NCBI RefSeq assembly: GCF_000686045.1
Contig: NZ_JMLV01000003.1
Coordinates: forward strand, 124,001-188,000
Direction of reading: 5' to 3'
Length of the DNA stretch: 64,000 nucleotides
Origin: Fodinicurvata fenggangensis DSM 21160
Lineage (GTDB): Bacteria > Pseudomonadota > Alphaproteobacteria > Kiloniellales > DSM-21159
Both the position numbers and the translations under genes were made by a program. The notes under the pieces are model-generated. The model had not been told where the DNA came from and ran no database searches. It saw only the letters and a list, made by a program, of their open reading frames with translations. Positions 8,295-16,903 of the stretch are shown here, one piece after another (the stretch's first letter is position 1; the number at the start of each line of letters is the position of its first letter).

Positions 8295-11006
8295 ATGCCG
8301 TTTGAAGAGCTCCTTGCCTGGTCCGGTGGCCGACCTGCGTGGCAACAGGATGCTTTGCGGCGTCTCGCCCAGCAGGGAAAGTTGTCCGAGGATGATGAGG
8401 CCTCCTTGCGGCAACACATCGAATTTTCTGAAGGGCTCATTACGGATGAGCCACCGGCCACCGTCCCACTTGCGAGCGACCATCTTTCCGAAGCGGCCAG
8501 CAACGCACCAAAGACTGTCCTCGCATCCCTCGGTCCGGTAAGGAATGTCGACCGGCTTGAACCGAATCAGCCCCCGATACGTTTCGCCGTTAACGGGATC
8601 ACGTTAATTTATGGCCCCAATGCCTCGGGCAAGAGCGGCTATTGCCGTATTACGAAGCAGCTGTGCCGTTCGCTTAGCGATTCAGTGAGCCCCACCCAAT
8701 TGCGAGGAAATGTCTTTGACGAAGAACCGGCACCGCCAGCCGAAGTTGCTGTGGCGTATCGTGTTGGCGAAAACCAGGATTCGAAAACGGAACTAACCTG
8801 GGCAAGCAATGAGGACCCGCCCGCGGAACTGGCGCGCATTTCGGTATTCGATACTGCATCGGCCAGGCTCTATGTAGACAAGGAACGGACGATCGAGTTT
8901 CTTCCGTATGAACTGGATCTGCTCAATAAGCTCGGCTTCGTGGTCCGGAACCTGGATGCCGGCTTCAAACAGCGTGAAGATGACCTAAAGCGTGCCGTTC
9001 AGGCGCCCCTCCCAACCGGCTACACGCAGGGCACCACTGCCCAGCAGCTTATCGCTAAGCTGGTTCCCGATAGCTCGCTGGCGGAGTTGCCCACAACGGA
9101 GCAATTACGTACTTGCGCCGAATGGTCCGAAGAGTTCCAGGCCGAGCTTGACAGGCTTACCGCTGAGTCGCGGAACGATCCGGCGACCATGGCTCGTCAA
9201 CGCAGAGAGGCGCAGCAGGCTCTTCAGACCCTTTTACGCGAGATTTCCGACATAACCGACAAGGTCGGTGATACGGCGATACAGGATCTTTCCCGGAAAC
9301 AACGGGACGCAGCGGAAAAGAACCGGGCCGCGGAGGCCTCCGCCCGCGACCTGTTCAGCGATGAACCGATTCCGGATGTCGGCTCCGATATCTGGCGTCA
9401 AATGCTGAAATACGCCCGCGAGTTTGCGGCCGAAACATTCCCCGATCGTGAACCGCCACAGATCGCTGCAGCCGAACGATGCGTCCTATGCCAGCAGGAA
9501 CTGGATGCGGATGCCGCCAGTCGATTGAAGTCTTTCGATAGCTATCTCGATCAAAGAGCTGCCGAAGACGCGGCGGCTGCCAGAGGCGCGTTCGAGAATG
9601 CCGTTTCCGGTCTTCAGTCTTTTCAAAACAGGCCCAAGACAGACGTTACGGCACTGCTTGCCGGCTACAGTGCCCTATCTGAGCAAAGAAAGGGTCACGC
9701 CGGCGCGATCACGGCTTTCTTCGAGCAAGCCGGTGCCAGACTTAATGCAATAAAAGCCATTCTCACCGAGGAAGCTTTCGATCAGTGGGCGACGCTCGAT
9801 GGGCTGCCTGAGGCTCCCACTCAGATAATCAAAGACGAGATTACCGCATTGAATGGTGAGATCGAGGAATTTGAACGTCTGGCCCGTGGTGACGAAGCTA
9901 TCCAAGAACGTGCCAGACGTCTCAATGATCTGAATGATCGCAAAAAGCTGAGCGAGGAGATTGGCCTTGTTTTTGATCGACGCAGTAAGCTTGAGGAACT
10001 CTGCCGTGTTACAGCATGTCGCGCTCAATGCCGCCTGAACGCCATCACAGGTCAAATTACCAGGCGTCGCCGGGAAATTCTTACGCCCTCTCTCAGGGAA
10101 GCGCTTGAAGACGAGCTACGAGCCTTGCAGCTGACCCATCTTCCGCTTGATCTCAGTGATCGCGGCGATCTAGGCGCCAGCGTCGTCGAAGTGGCGTTGA
10201 CAGCGCAACAGCGCATTCGCGCCAACAGCGAAATCCTGAGCGAAGGTGAGCAGCGCGGTCTCGCGTTGGCATGTTTTCTGGCGGAGCTAAAGGAAATAGG
10301 CAGGGACCATGGAATTATCGTGGATGATCCTGTCTCGTCCCTCGATTATTCCCGGATGGAGGCCGTGGCGCGTCGGCTGGCGGTGGAAGCGGCTGGCGGA
10401 CGCCAAGTTGTTATCTTCACGCACAACATTCTCTTTCACCACATAGTGAGCACCGAAGCACGGCGTATTGGCGTTGCCTGTCATGAAGAATGGATGACCA
10501 GCCTTGGCAACGACCGGTTCGGGATTATCGATAATGACCGGAAACCATGGCATATCAAACCGGTGACGGAGCGACTGGGCGAGATCGACCGAGCCAGACA
10601 GAGTCTCGACGCGGCTGGTTATGATCAAACGGAGGAAACTTTCCGTGTCGCCGTAACCGACCTCTACACCAAGATGCGGACGACGTGGGAACGTACCGTT
10701 GAGGAAGTCCTTTTTAACAAGGTTGTCCAGCGGTTCCGGCCCGAGATTTTGACCCAGAGTCTGCGGGGCGCATGCTTCGATGCCGAGAAGGATTATCCGG
10801 TGATTTTCGAAGGAATGAAGCGGACTTCGCATTTTTCCGGGCATGATCTTGCTGAAGATCTGCCGCGCGAGCTGCCTTCCGTCGCTGATATTGAGCGGGA
10901 TATCACCGAATTGCGTGACTTTATCCAGTACGCACGTGAGCGCAAGAAAAGGCTTGAACAGGTGTTGAGGGACTACGAGGCCGGTGTCGAGCCAATCCTG
11001 CTTTGA
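8295..11006 (+). CDS. AAA_13-family ATPase, RloC/PrrC-like
   Basis: The 903-residue protein has Walker A YGPNASGKSGYC (about 106-117), coiled coil with a single CVLC pair (Cys396/Cys399) that can act as a zinc hook, signature ILSEGEQRGLAL (about 646), Walker B GIIVDDPVSSLD (about 672) and H-loop FTHN. This order fits AAA_13, the family of the RloC and PrrC anticodon nucleases. After the ATPase, residues 813-850 contain R-x3-E (RFRPE, Arg813/Glu817) and His846/His850, spaced roughly like the Arg-Glu-His triad of PrrC/RloC. That match is only inferred. A strong GAAGGAGG precedes the ATG, 69 bases after the SMC gene, so it may be transcribed with it. Confidence 0.82.
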   Translation: MPFEELLAWSGGRPAWQQDALRRLAQQGKLSEDDEASLRQHIEFSEGLITDEPPATVPLASDHLSEAASNAPKTVLASLGPVRNVDRLEPNQPPIRFAVNGITLIYGPNASGKSGYCRITKQLCRSLSDSVSPTQLRGNVFDEEPAPPAEVAVAYRVGENQDSKTELTWASNEDPPAELARISVFDTASARLYVDKERTIEFLPYELDLLNKLGFVVRNLDAGFKQREDDLKRAVQAPLPTGYTQGTTAQQLIAKLVPDSSLAELPTTEQLRTCAEWSEEFQAELDRLTAESRNDPATMARQRREAQQALQTLLREISDITDKVGDTAIQDLSRKQRDAAEKNRAAEASARDLFSDEPIPDVGSDIWRQMLKYAREFAAETFPDREPPQIAAAERCVLCQQELDADAASRLKSFDSYLDQRAAEDAAAARGAFENAVSGLQSFQNRPKTDVTALLAGYSALSEQRKGHAGAITAFFEQAGARLNAIKAILTEEAFDQWATLDGLPEAPTQIIKDEITALNGEIEEFERLARGDEAIQERARRLNDLNDRKKLSEEIGLVFDRRSKLEELCRVTACRAQCRLNAITGQITRRRREILTPSLREALEDELRALQLTHLPLDLSDRGDLGASVVEVALTAQQRIRANSEILSEGEQRGLALACFLAELKEIGRDHGIIVDDPVSSLDYSRMEAVARRLAVEAAGGRQVVIFTHNILFHHIVSTEARRIGVACHEEWMTSLGNDRFGIIDNDRKPWHIKPVTERLGEIDRARQSLDAAGYDQTEETFRVAVTDLYTKMRTTWERTVEEVLFNKVVQRFRPEILTQSLRGACFDAEKDYPVIFEGMKRTSHFSGHDLAEDLPRELPSVADIERDITELRDFIQYARERKKRLEQVLRDYEAGVEPILL

Positions 11007-11319
11007 TGCCTCTCGACTGAGCAGTCCTGGCGTCCGGCGGACTCCCTCGCGCGAGCTGCGGCAGCGAGCTTCAGCCTCCGTATAGTTTCAATTTTCATGA
11101 AATGGTATGAGCTGAACGCCTTAAAGGCATTCTATCACAAGTGACTTGGCCCAAAAGCTTCATCCATTAGCGAGTGTAACCATTGATTGATGATTGTACT
11201 TATGCGCAGGCGGGACAAAGGTCATCTCCGCTCTTGCGGGCTGTTGCATTACTTGTTCACAATCCGGTTCTTAGAGGCTAGAAGTGGTGGCGAGAAGTAC
11301 GACAAACCACAAAAGCTAG
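11007..11319. other. Gene-free stretch before vsr
   Basis: I see no coding region here. A weak hairpin (GCCTT/AAGGC around 11120) and the left copy of a 44-bp repeat (11183-11226) are the only structures. The sequence just before the repeat also resembles the IS481 terminal sequence at the other copy, so this may be the scar of a lost insertion element. Confidence 0.6.
11183..11226 (+). repeat. Left copy of diverged 44-bp direct repeat flanking the restriction island
   Basis: It matches 19681-19724 at 35 of 44 positions by eye, in the same orientation; both contain TGCGCAGG and end in CATC. Weaker similarity with gaps continues about 25 bases to the left (TCATCCA, GTGTAAC). The right copy abuts an IS481 remnant, so both are probably IS481-type ends. 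Confidence 0.6.
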
Positions 11320-11742
11320 ATGACTGATACCCTGACACCTCAGCAGCGTAGCGAGCGCATGCGGCGCGTGCGCGGCCGTGATACGAATCCCGAGTGGGCC
11401 GTGCGACGGCCCACGCATAGCATGGGATATCGGTATCGGCTTCACGACAAGAATTTGCCGGGCAAACCCGATCTGGTTTTTCCCAGCCGCCGCAAGGTGA
11501 TCTTCGTGCACGGGTGCTTCTGGCACAGGCACCCAGACCCCGAATGTAAACTCGCCAGGCTACCGAAATCCCGACAGGAGTTCTGGGAAACGAAGCTCAA
11601 GGGCAACCTTGAAAGGGACGAGGCAAATATCGCCAAGCTTGAGGCCACAGGTTGGCGTGTTCTCGTCATCTGGGAATGCCAGACACGAGACACTGCAGCG
11701 CTGAAGAAACGAGTAAGAAAATTTCTCGACGGGGTACCATGA
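11320..11742 (+). CDS. vsr: Very-short-patch-repair type endonuclease (Vsr)
   Basis: The 140-residue protein follows the Vsr plan closely. Glu25, Asp51 in GKPDLVFPS, His64 and His69 in VHGCFWHRH and the C-terminal VIWECQT fall at the same numbers as in the E. coli enzyme. Vsr nicks DNA at T:G mismatches left by deamination of 5-methylcytosine and normally accompanies a C5-methyltransferase. Here the methyltransferase follows with a 4-base ATGA overlap, so the pairing is direct. In MORC-type restriction systems Vsr-like nucleases have also been proposed to act as the restriction nuclease, so either repair or cleavage is possible. Confidence 0.92.
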   Translation: MTDTLTPQQRSERMRRVRGRDTNPEWAVRRPTHSMGYRYRLHDKNLPGKPDLVFPSRRKVIFVHGCFWHRHPDPECKLARLPKSRQEFWETKLKGNLERDEANIAKLEATGWRVLVIWECQTRDTAALKKRVRKFLDGVP

Positions 11743-12917
11743 ACACGGTGGAGCTCTTCGTCGGCGCCGGTGGTCTCGGCATGGGGGTCTCGCGCGCGGG
11801 CTTTAAACCAATCGCGGTCATCGAGTGCGACAAGTATTCCTGCGACACGATCCGCGACAACCGCGAGCGCGGTGTCGACCTGGTGGCGGACTGGCCCCTG
11901 ACCGAGGGCGATGTGCGGGAATTCGACTACTCGCCTCTAGCCGGGAAGATCGAGATGGTTACCGGCGGGCCGCCTTGTCAGCCATTCTCGATCGGTGGGC
12001 GCCACAAGGCCGAGGCAGACGCACGGGACATGTTTCCGGAGGCGGTGCGGGCGGTACGCGAACTCCAGCCGAAGGCCTTTCTCTTCGAGAACGTGAAGGG
12101 ACTCACGCGATCCACCTTCACGAGCTACTTCGAATACATCCGCCTGCAGATGATGTATCCCGAGATCACCCCACAGCCGGACGAGGAGTGGTCGGACCAT
12201 CTGACACGCTTGGAGCGCTACCACACGCATGGGCGGCCGAATGAGCTTCACTATCGTGTCGTGACGCGCGTTCTCAACGCGGCCAACTACGGCGTTCCCC
12301 AGAGGCGCGAACGTGTCTTCTTTGTTGGTTTCCGGGCCGATCTGGACGTGGAATGGGCGTTTCCCGAGTCCACTCACTCGTACAACGCCTTGCTTTGGGA
12401 CCAGGTAAAGGAAGGCAACTATTGGGAACATCACGAGGTTCCTAAGCGCGAGAGATGGATCTCCGAGCGAGCCAAAAGGCGTGCGGAGAAACTTGATGAA
12501 GTGCCGGCGCACAAGCCTTGGCGAACGGTTCGCGATGCCCTAGTTGGTCTACCCGATGCCGAGACCGATCCAGAGGCCGCAGAGGCTTTCCATAACCACA
12601 AATTCCAGCCGGGTGCCCGCACGTACGTCGGACACACTGGAAGCCCCTACGACCTACCCGCTAAGACCCTGAAGGCTGGCGTCCACGGCGTTCCGGGCGG
12701 TGAGAATATGCTGCTGCGCCACGATGGAAGCGTGCGCTACTTCACTGTGCGTGAGAGCGCCCGGCTACAGACCTTTCCGGACGACTTCCGGTTTCATGGC
12801 TCCTGGTCGGAGACCATGCGCCAACTTGGGAATGCCGTGCCTGTCACTCTTGCCGAGTTCCTGGGGCGTGACATTGGCGACCACATAGCTTCCTGCGCAG
12901 CCAATAACGATCACTAA
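11739..12917 (+). CDS. DNA (cytosine-5-)-methyltransferase
   Basis: The 392-residue protein contains the conserved C5-methyltransferase motifs: I (LFVGAGGLGMGVSRAG, residues 5-20), IV (GGPPCQPFS, catalytic Cys80), VI (FENVKG), VIII (QRRERVFFVG) and X (LGNAVP) near the C-terminus. It transfers a methyl group from SAM to cytosine C5. The target recognition part lies between motifs VIII and IX, and its specificity cannot be read. I start at the ATG overlapping the vsr stop; the longer reading starting inside vsr is not needed. The next gene converges on it with a gap of only 28 bases. Confidence 0.95.
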   Translation: MNTVELFVGAGGLGMGVSRAGFKPIAVIECDKYSCDTIRDNRERGVDLVADWPLTEGDVREFDYSPLAGKIEMVTGGPPCQPFSIGGRHKAEADARDMFPEAVRAVRELQPKAFLFENVKGLTRSTFTSYFEYIRLQMMYPEITPQPDEEWSDHLTRLERYHTHGRPNELHYRVVTRVLNAANYGVPQRRERVFFVGFRADLDVEWAFPESTHSYNALLWDQVKEGNYWEHHEVPKRERWISERAKRRAEKLDEVPAHKPWRTVRDALVGLPDAETDPEAAEAFHNHKFQPGARTYVGHTGSPYDLPAKTLKAGVHGVPGGENMLLRHDGSVRYFTVRESARLQTFPDDFRFHGSWSETMRQLGNAVPVTLAEFLGRDIGDHIASCAANNDH

Positions 12918-12945
12918 GGACGTCGACCTGCGCGCCCTCACTGGT

Positions 12946-13596
12946 TTACTCGTCGCCTAGCGGCAGCAGGTTCTGCATCTCGTATTGGGCTAGGTTGCTT
13001 GATCGACGTCGCGTGTCTCGAGGCCCATTGTCAAAGAGCGCCGCTTGATCTCCAAGAACATCCCAGCCTGGCCGGCTCTGGCGCCCGAATAGTTCGAGGT
13101 AAGGCCCATCCGTCAGCCGCTCGATACGTTGATACGCTTCCTCTGGTTTTCGACTATGTTCGCGCCGATGATCGACGATCAATCGACGCACATCCCTCGC
13201 TTTTCGAGGCGGCTTTCCACGAGTGGCCAGTAGGCACTGCTCAACATTCGCCCGGGTCCAGTAGCCAAGGCCGCAGAAGAAGTCTTTCTCGCTTACGCAA
13301 TTTCGATCGGCCGATTGGTTCAGTTTGGCCCAATAGAATCCAACGGTTTTGAACGTGAAGCCCCAGCTTTTGATCACGTCCAGTGCTCGGGGGAGAAAGG
13401 GATCCGTCACCCAGATGAACAAAATGCAATCGTCGTCCGCGAATTCCGACACCCGCATCTTGCATATGTCATCGATTTCCATGCAATCGTAATGTGAGAC
13501 CGCGTTCCGGCCCTCTCCTTTCTCACTGAAATTCTTGAAATACCAGGGCGGGTCCGCGTGGATGACACGATACCTAGCCGTGTTCGATGATGTCAT
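12946..13596 (-). CDS. MT-A70 family DNA N6-adenine methyltransferase
   Basis: The 216-residue protein starts with RYRVIHADPPWYF: the DPPW motif (residues 15-18) is the catalytic signature of MT-A70 adenine methyltransferases. ILFIWVTDPFLPRALDVIKSWGF and VGFYWAK match the family core. It transfers methyl from SAM to adenine N6, probably in DNA. Its start overlaps the end of the upstream leftward gene (a candidate nuclease) by 23 bases, which points to coupled translation of a methyltransferase-nuclease pair inserted on the opposite strand within the MORC restriction island. Confidence 0.9.
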   Translation of the reverse strand: MTSSNTARYRVIHADPPWYFKNFSEKGEGRNAVSHYDCMEIDDICKMRVSEFADDDCILFIWVTDPFLPRALDVIKSWGFTFKTVGFYWAKLNQSADRNCVSEKDFFCGLGYWTRANVEQCLLATRGKPPRKARDVRRLIVDHRREHSRKPEEAYQRIERLTDGPYLELFGRQSRPGWDVLGDQAALFDNGPRDTRRRSSNLAQYEMQNLLPLGDE

Positions 13597-14350
13597 AGAG
13601 CCGCTCCTGGAAATACAAGTTTACTCTTTCTACCGCGTCGACCACGGAAAACTCGAAGTGATCATTGAGGTCTTCACCAACGAGGGAGAGTGGTTTGGGG
13701 ATCGACCGAACGCCGTAGTAGAAGACGATCTTCGCTTCCGCAAAGTCCGGGTCCAATCCAAGCGTCTCGCCATAGCTTTTGAGAAGCATGTTGGTTCGCA
13801 AAAGTTCGCCAGTGATGATCCGCTTCTTTCCCGCGTCGTACGAGCCGTTTCCACGTTTGATATTGTAGGATCGCAGTGTCTTGGAATCCCGGTCGAAGAC
13901 CACACAGTCGAGAGGAATCGCGCGTTCCTCGTCTCCATACGGAAGCGAGATCTTGAGGCACTTCTCGATACGGTCGTGAACTTGAAGTTGTTTCAGTGAC
14001 TCGTGAGAGAGCTTGAACGCCTCTTCCTCCCAGACACTCAAGCGTTCGGAATCGTGCAGCCGCTCAATGATCGCAGTGCCTAGAAGTTGCCCATGTCGCT
14101 TGTATGCGGAGCTAATAATACTGGTAGCCCGCGAATACTTACGGCCGGCTATCGGGTCTTGACGGAAAGTGGATTGCGAAAGCTTGTCGATGGTATCGTC
14201 GACGATTGGGCGCACCCGTTCAAAATAGGCGTCTAAAGCGTCCCCCGCAGGAGAGTCTGAACAACTGTTTGCGATGTCGGCCCAACTCGACACGCTGTGT
14301 ACCTCGCCTTCTAGAATGCGCCGCTCGATACGAGTGCCCTGAATGCTCAT
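13574..14350 (-). CDS. Candidate restriction endonuclease (PD-(D/E)XK-like), unrecognised family
   Basis: I do not recognise this 258-residue protein by family. The middle has IPLDCVVFDRDSKTLRSYNIKRGNG-like order, that is, an Asp in a beta strand followed by a strand with x-I-K, compatible with a PD-(D/E)XK nuclease core. It overlaps the MT-A70 gene by 23 bases, the usual linkage of a restriction enzyme with its methyltransferase. I use the ATG at 14350; a GTG 24 bases upstream is also in frame. The promoter would lie in the 183 bases shared with the divergent MORC-like gene. The nuclease role is inference from context and one weak motif. Confidence 0.6.
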   Translation of the reverse strand: MSIQGTRIERRILEGEVHSVSSWADIANSCSDSPAGDALDAYFERVRPIVDDTIDKLSQSTFRQDPIAGRKYSRATSIISSAYKRHGQLLGTAIIERLHDSERLSVWEEEAFKLSHESLKQLQVHDRIEKCLKISLPYGDEERAIPLDCVVFDRDSKTLRSYNIKRGNGSYDAGKKRIITGELLRTNMLLKSYGETLGLDPDFAEAKIVFYYGVRSIPKPLSLVGEDLNDHFEFSVVDAVERVNLYFQERLYDIIEHG

Positions 14351-14533
14351 TATACTCACAGACACGGCCAACACTCATGCTGTCAAGAACAAGTTGCGCG
14401 CCTAGCGTGCAGTGACGCATGGACGGACGCGTCAAGGTCTCTATAATACGGAACTTAGGCGATCAAACAAACGGGTGTCGTTCAAGGTCACGTGTGGGTT
14501 GAAGCGCGAAGCGTTAAAGGAAGAATCTCAACC

Positions 14534-16903
14534 ATGGTAGATGATGTCAAAGTAGCCGATGAGTTTGATCTTCAGCCCGATCCAAGAATCCTTCCCATGC
14601 TGGGGGAGATTAACCTCGATCACTGGAGATGTATCGCGGAGCTTGTCGACAATTCGATAGACGGATTTTTGAATTCCGCGCGAGAGGGTGAAACTGTCGA
14701 GACGCCGGAAGTTTACGTAGACTTGCCCAAGGCGGATAAGTCGGACGCCGTGATCCAGATTCGCGACAACGGCCCAGGCATGACCCCAGAAACATTGCAG
14801 CGTGCGGTGAGTGCGGGCTGGTCCGGAAATAACCCGATCGACAATCTCGGATTGTTCGGCATGGGCTTCAATATCGCTACTGCCAGGCTCGGCACAGTCA
14901 CGCAGGTATGGACCACGACCAACGGCGAGTCGGAATGGCATGGCCTGGAAATCGACTTTCAAAAACTCCGCAAGCAACGGCATTTCCGAACGGCTCATCT
15001 GCGGCATCCCAAACAAGAGCCCAAGCAACACGGCACTGTTGTCATGGTGAAGCATCTCAAACCCGAGCAACGAACGTGGCTGGCAAAATCCACAAATCAC
15101 TCACAGCTGCGAAAGCGTTTGTCGCAAGTCTATTCGTCGATGCTTCGCCGGAACGGCGTACCAATCACCTTCAAGCTCTTTGTGAGCAACAAGATCATCC
15201 ACCCGTACAGCCATTGTGTGTGGGATGAGAATCGATCGGTGACACTTCCCGATGTGGGTGAAGTTCCAGCCGTCATTCATTTTGATCATACTCTGACTGA
15301 CCGCCCCTACTGCATCAATTGCATGAATTGGGTCTCGCTGGACGAGTCCGAAGAGAAGGTCTGCCCCATTTGTTCATCCCACGAAAAGCTGACCCATCGT
15401 AGACGGCGGGTCCACGGATGGATCGGAATCCAGCGTTACTTAGACAAGACGGAATTCGGTTTTGACCTTATCCGCAATGGTCGGAAGATCGAGATCAACA
15501 ACAAGGATCTTTTCGTTTGGCAAGGCGAAGAAGGCGAGGAATCGGAGTATCCCATTGACGACCAACGTGGACGTGGACGTTTAGTCGGGGAGATCCACAT
15601 CGACCACTGCCGCGTCAGTTACGCTAAGGATCGGTTCGACCGCGCCGACCAGTCATGGAACGAGATGGTGCGGCTAATACGGGGAGATGGACCGCTTCGC
15701 CCCGAAAAGGCCAAGAGCCTCGGATATGGGCCGAATGACTCGCCTCTCTTCAAGCTTTTCAAAGCTTTCCGGAGAACCAGCCCACAGTCCAAGGTCGCGG
15801 GCGCTTGGCAGCGCATCATGGTGGTCAAAGACAATGAGCGGGCCAAGGAGATGGCACGCTATTTCCACGATGGCCACCCTGATTACCAGGACGACGCCAA
15901 GTGGTGGGAGCTTATCGAGGAGGAAGACCGGCGGCAGCTGTATGATGCCCGGCAAAAGGGTAAGGGAGAGCAGCGAGGAGATAATGGAGAGACGGACGAC
16001 CCCGACTTTCCCGAGGGAATCCTCGACGATTCTGGTGAGGACGAGCAACCGGCGCCCGAGCAGTCAGGCGAAGAAGAGGTACCCCAAGCCAAGCCTCGCA
16101 CCGAGGTTCCAAGCCTTTCGCGCAAATACATTCATGCTTCGTCGGGGGTGCAGTGGACCGTAAAAGCCTTCACTGTCGACTCGCTGGATCCAGAGTTGCC
16201 CTGGGAGGCGCCTTGGACGCTCGTTATGGGTGATCCGGCGACTCGAACCTACCACTTTCTTTATTACCAGGAGCACAAAGCCTTTAGATCGCTTACGCTC
16301 ACGCCGCTCGACGCGCTCTTACTGCAGCTGGCGATACAGACGGTAGACTTTACGAATAACCGCTACACGCTGCCCGCAACGCTCACCGAACTTCGAGAAA
16401 CCTATGGTGGTGACAGCAATCTGAACCCGAAGGAAATGCAACTTCAATCCGCTGAAATGCTCTCCTTGTTTGCTCGGGGCTTCGCCCAAAATTGTCCGGA
16501 GGATGAGCGCAGTCGGCTGTTCAACGAGATATCGAGCGACGAGAAGCAGAAACTTATGCGAAACCTAGCAGCTCGGAAGGTTCAGCCCGACCAGGTGACG
16601 AATGATGGCTCGTTCCTGGAATACGCTCCCTACGAGACCCTCGAGAGCATAATTGACAGTTACCCAGAATATTGTTTCGACGGGAAGGTTTGGGACGACG
16701 CATACGAGACCTTGGACTACGGGGACGCCAGCATCACGAATTCGGCTCGGGAAGCCACGCGTGAGCGATACAAGGCCCTGCTGCGGGACGTCATCTGGCT
16801 CGCGAGACAAGAGGGTAACGATTTTAGCGATATCCGCCGGGAGGAACTGGTGCGAAGCCTGATGTCCCTCAGGCTTCTGTGGCCTGACGCCGAGGTACAG
16901 TGA
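14534..16903 (+). CDS. MORC/MutL-like GHKL ATPase with zinc ribbon
   Basis: The 789-residue protein begins with a GHKL ATPase domain: AELVDNSIDGF (Glu36, Asn40), IRDNGPGMT (78-83) and NLGLFGMGFN (about 104-113). A four-Cys zinc ribbon (CINC ... CPIC, about residues 259-282) follows within the transducer-like region. A charged, low-complexity linker lies near 475-525, then a C-terminal domain I do not recognise. This is the layout of prokaryotic MORC-type ATPases described in predicted restriction systems together with C5-methyltransferase, Vsr and an SF2 helicase, all present here. The start at 14534 is favoured by where the conserved sequence begins; a GTG at 14492 is possible. It probably clamps or remodels DNA under ATP control. 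Confidence 0.85.
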   Translation: MVDDVKVADEFDLQPDPRILPMLGEINLDHWRCIAELVDNSIDGFLNSAREGETVETPEVYVDLPKADKSDAVIQIRDNGPGMTPETLQRAVSAGWSGNNPIDNLGLFGMGFNIATARLGTVTQVWTTTNGESEWHGLEIDFQKLRKQRHFRTAHLRHPKQEPKQHGTVVMVKHLKPEQRTWLAKSTNHSQLRKRLSQVYSSMLRRNGVPITFKLFVSNKIIHPYSHCVWDENRSVTLPDVGEVPAVIHFDHTLTDRPYCINCMNWVSLDESEEKVCPICSSHEKLTHRRRRVHGWIGIQRYLDKTEFGFDLIRNGRKIEINNKDLFVWQGEEGEESEYPIDDQRGRGRLVGEIHIDHCRVSYAKDRFDRADQSWNEMVRLIRGDGPLRPEKAKSLGYGPNDSPLFKLFKAFRRTSPQSKVAGAWQRIMVVKDNERAKEMARYFHDGHPDYQDDAKWWELIEEEDRRQLYDARQKGKGEQRGDNGETDDPDFPEGILDDSGEDEQPAPEQSGEEEVPQAKPRTEVPSLSRKYIHASSGVQWTVKAFTVDSLDPELPWEAPWTLVMGDPATRTYHFLYYQEHKAFRSLTLTPLDALLLQLAIQTVDFTNNRYTLPATLTELRETYGGDSNLNPKEMQLQSAEMLSLFARGFAQNCPEDERSRLFNEISSDEKQKLMRNLAARKVQPDQVTNDGSFLEYAPYETLESIIDSYPEYCFDGKVWDDAYETLDYGDASITNSAREATRERYKALLRDVIWLARQEGNDFSDIRREELVRSLMSLRLLWPDAEVQ

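Noticed and set aside
11255-11270. GTTC-N8-GTTC, close to a LexA box, just before vsr
   Set aside because: The alphaproteobacterial site needs exactly 7 bases between the halves; here there are 8.
16230-16260. Similarity to the tRNA-Gln T-arm (GACTCGAACCT) inside the MORC-like gene as the far attachment site
   Set aside because: Only 11 bases match, within a conserved coding region; too short for an att repeat.
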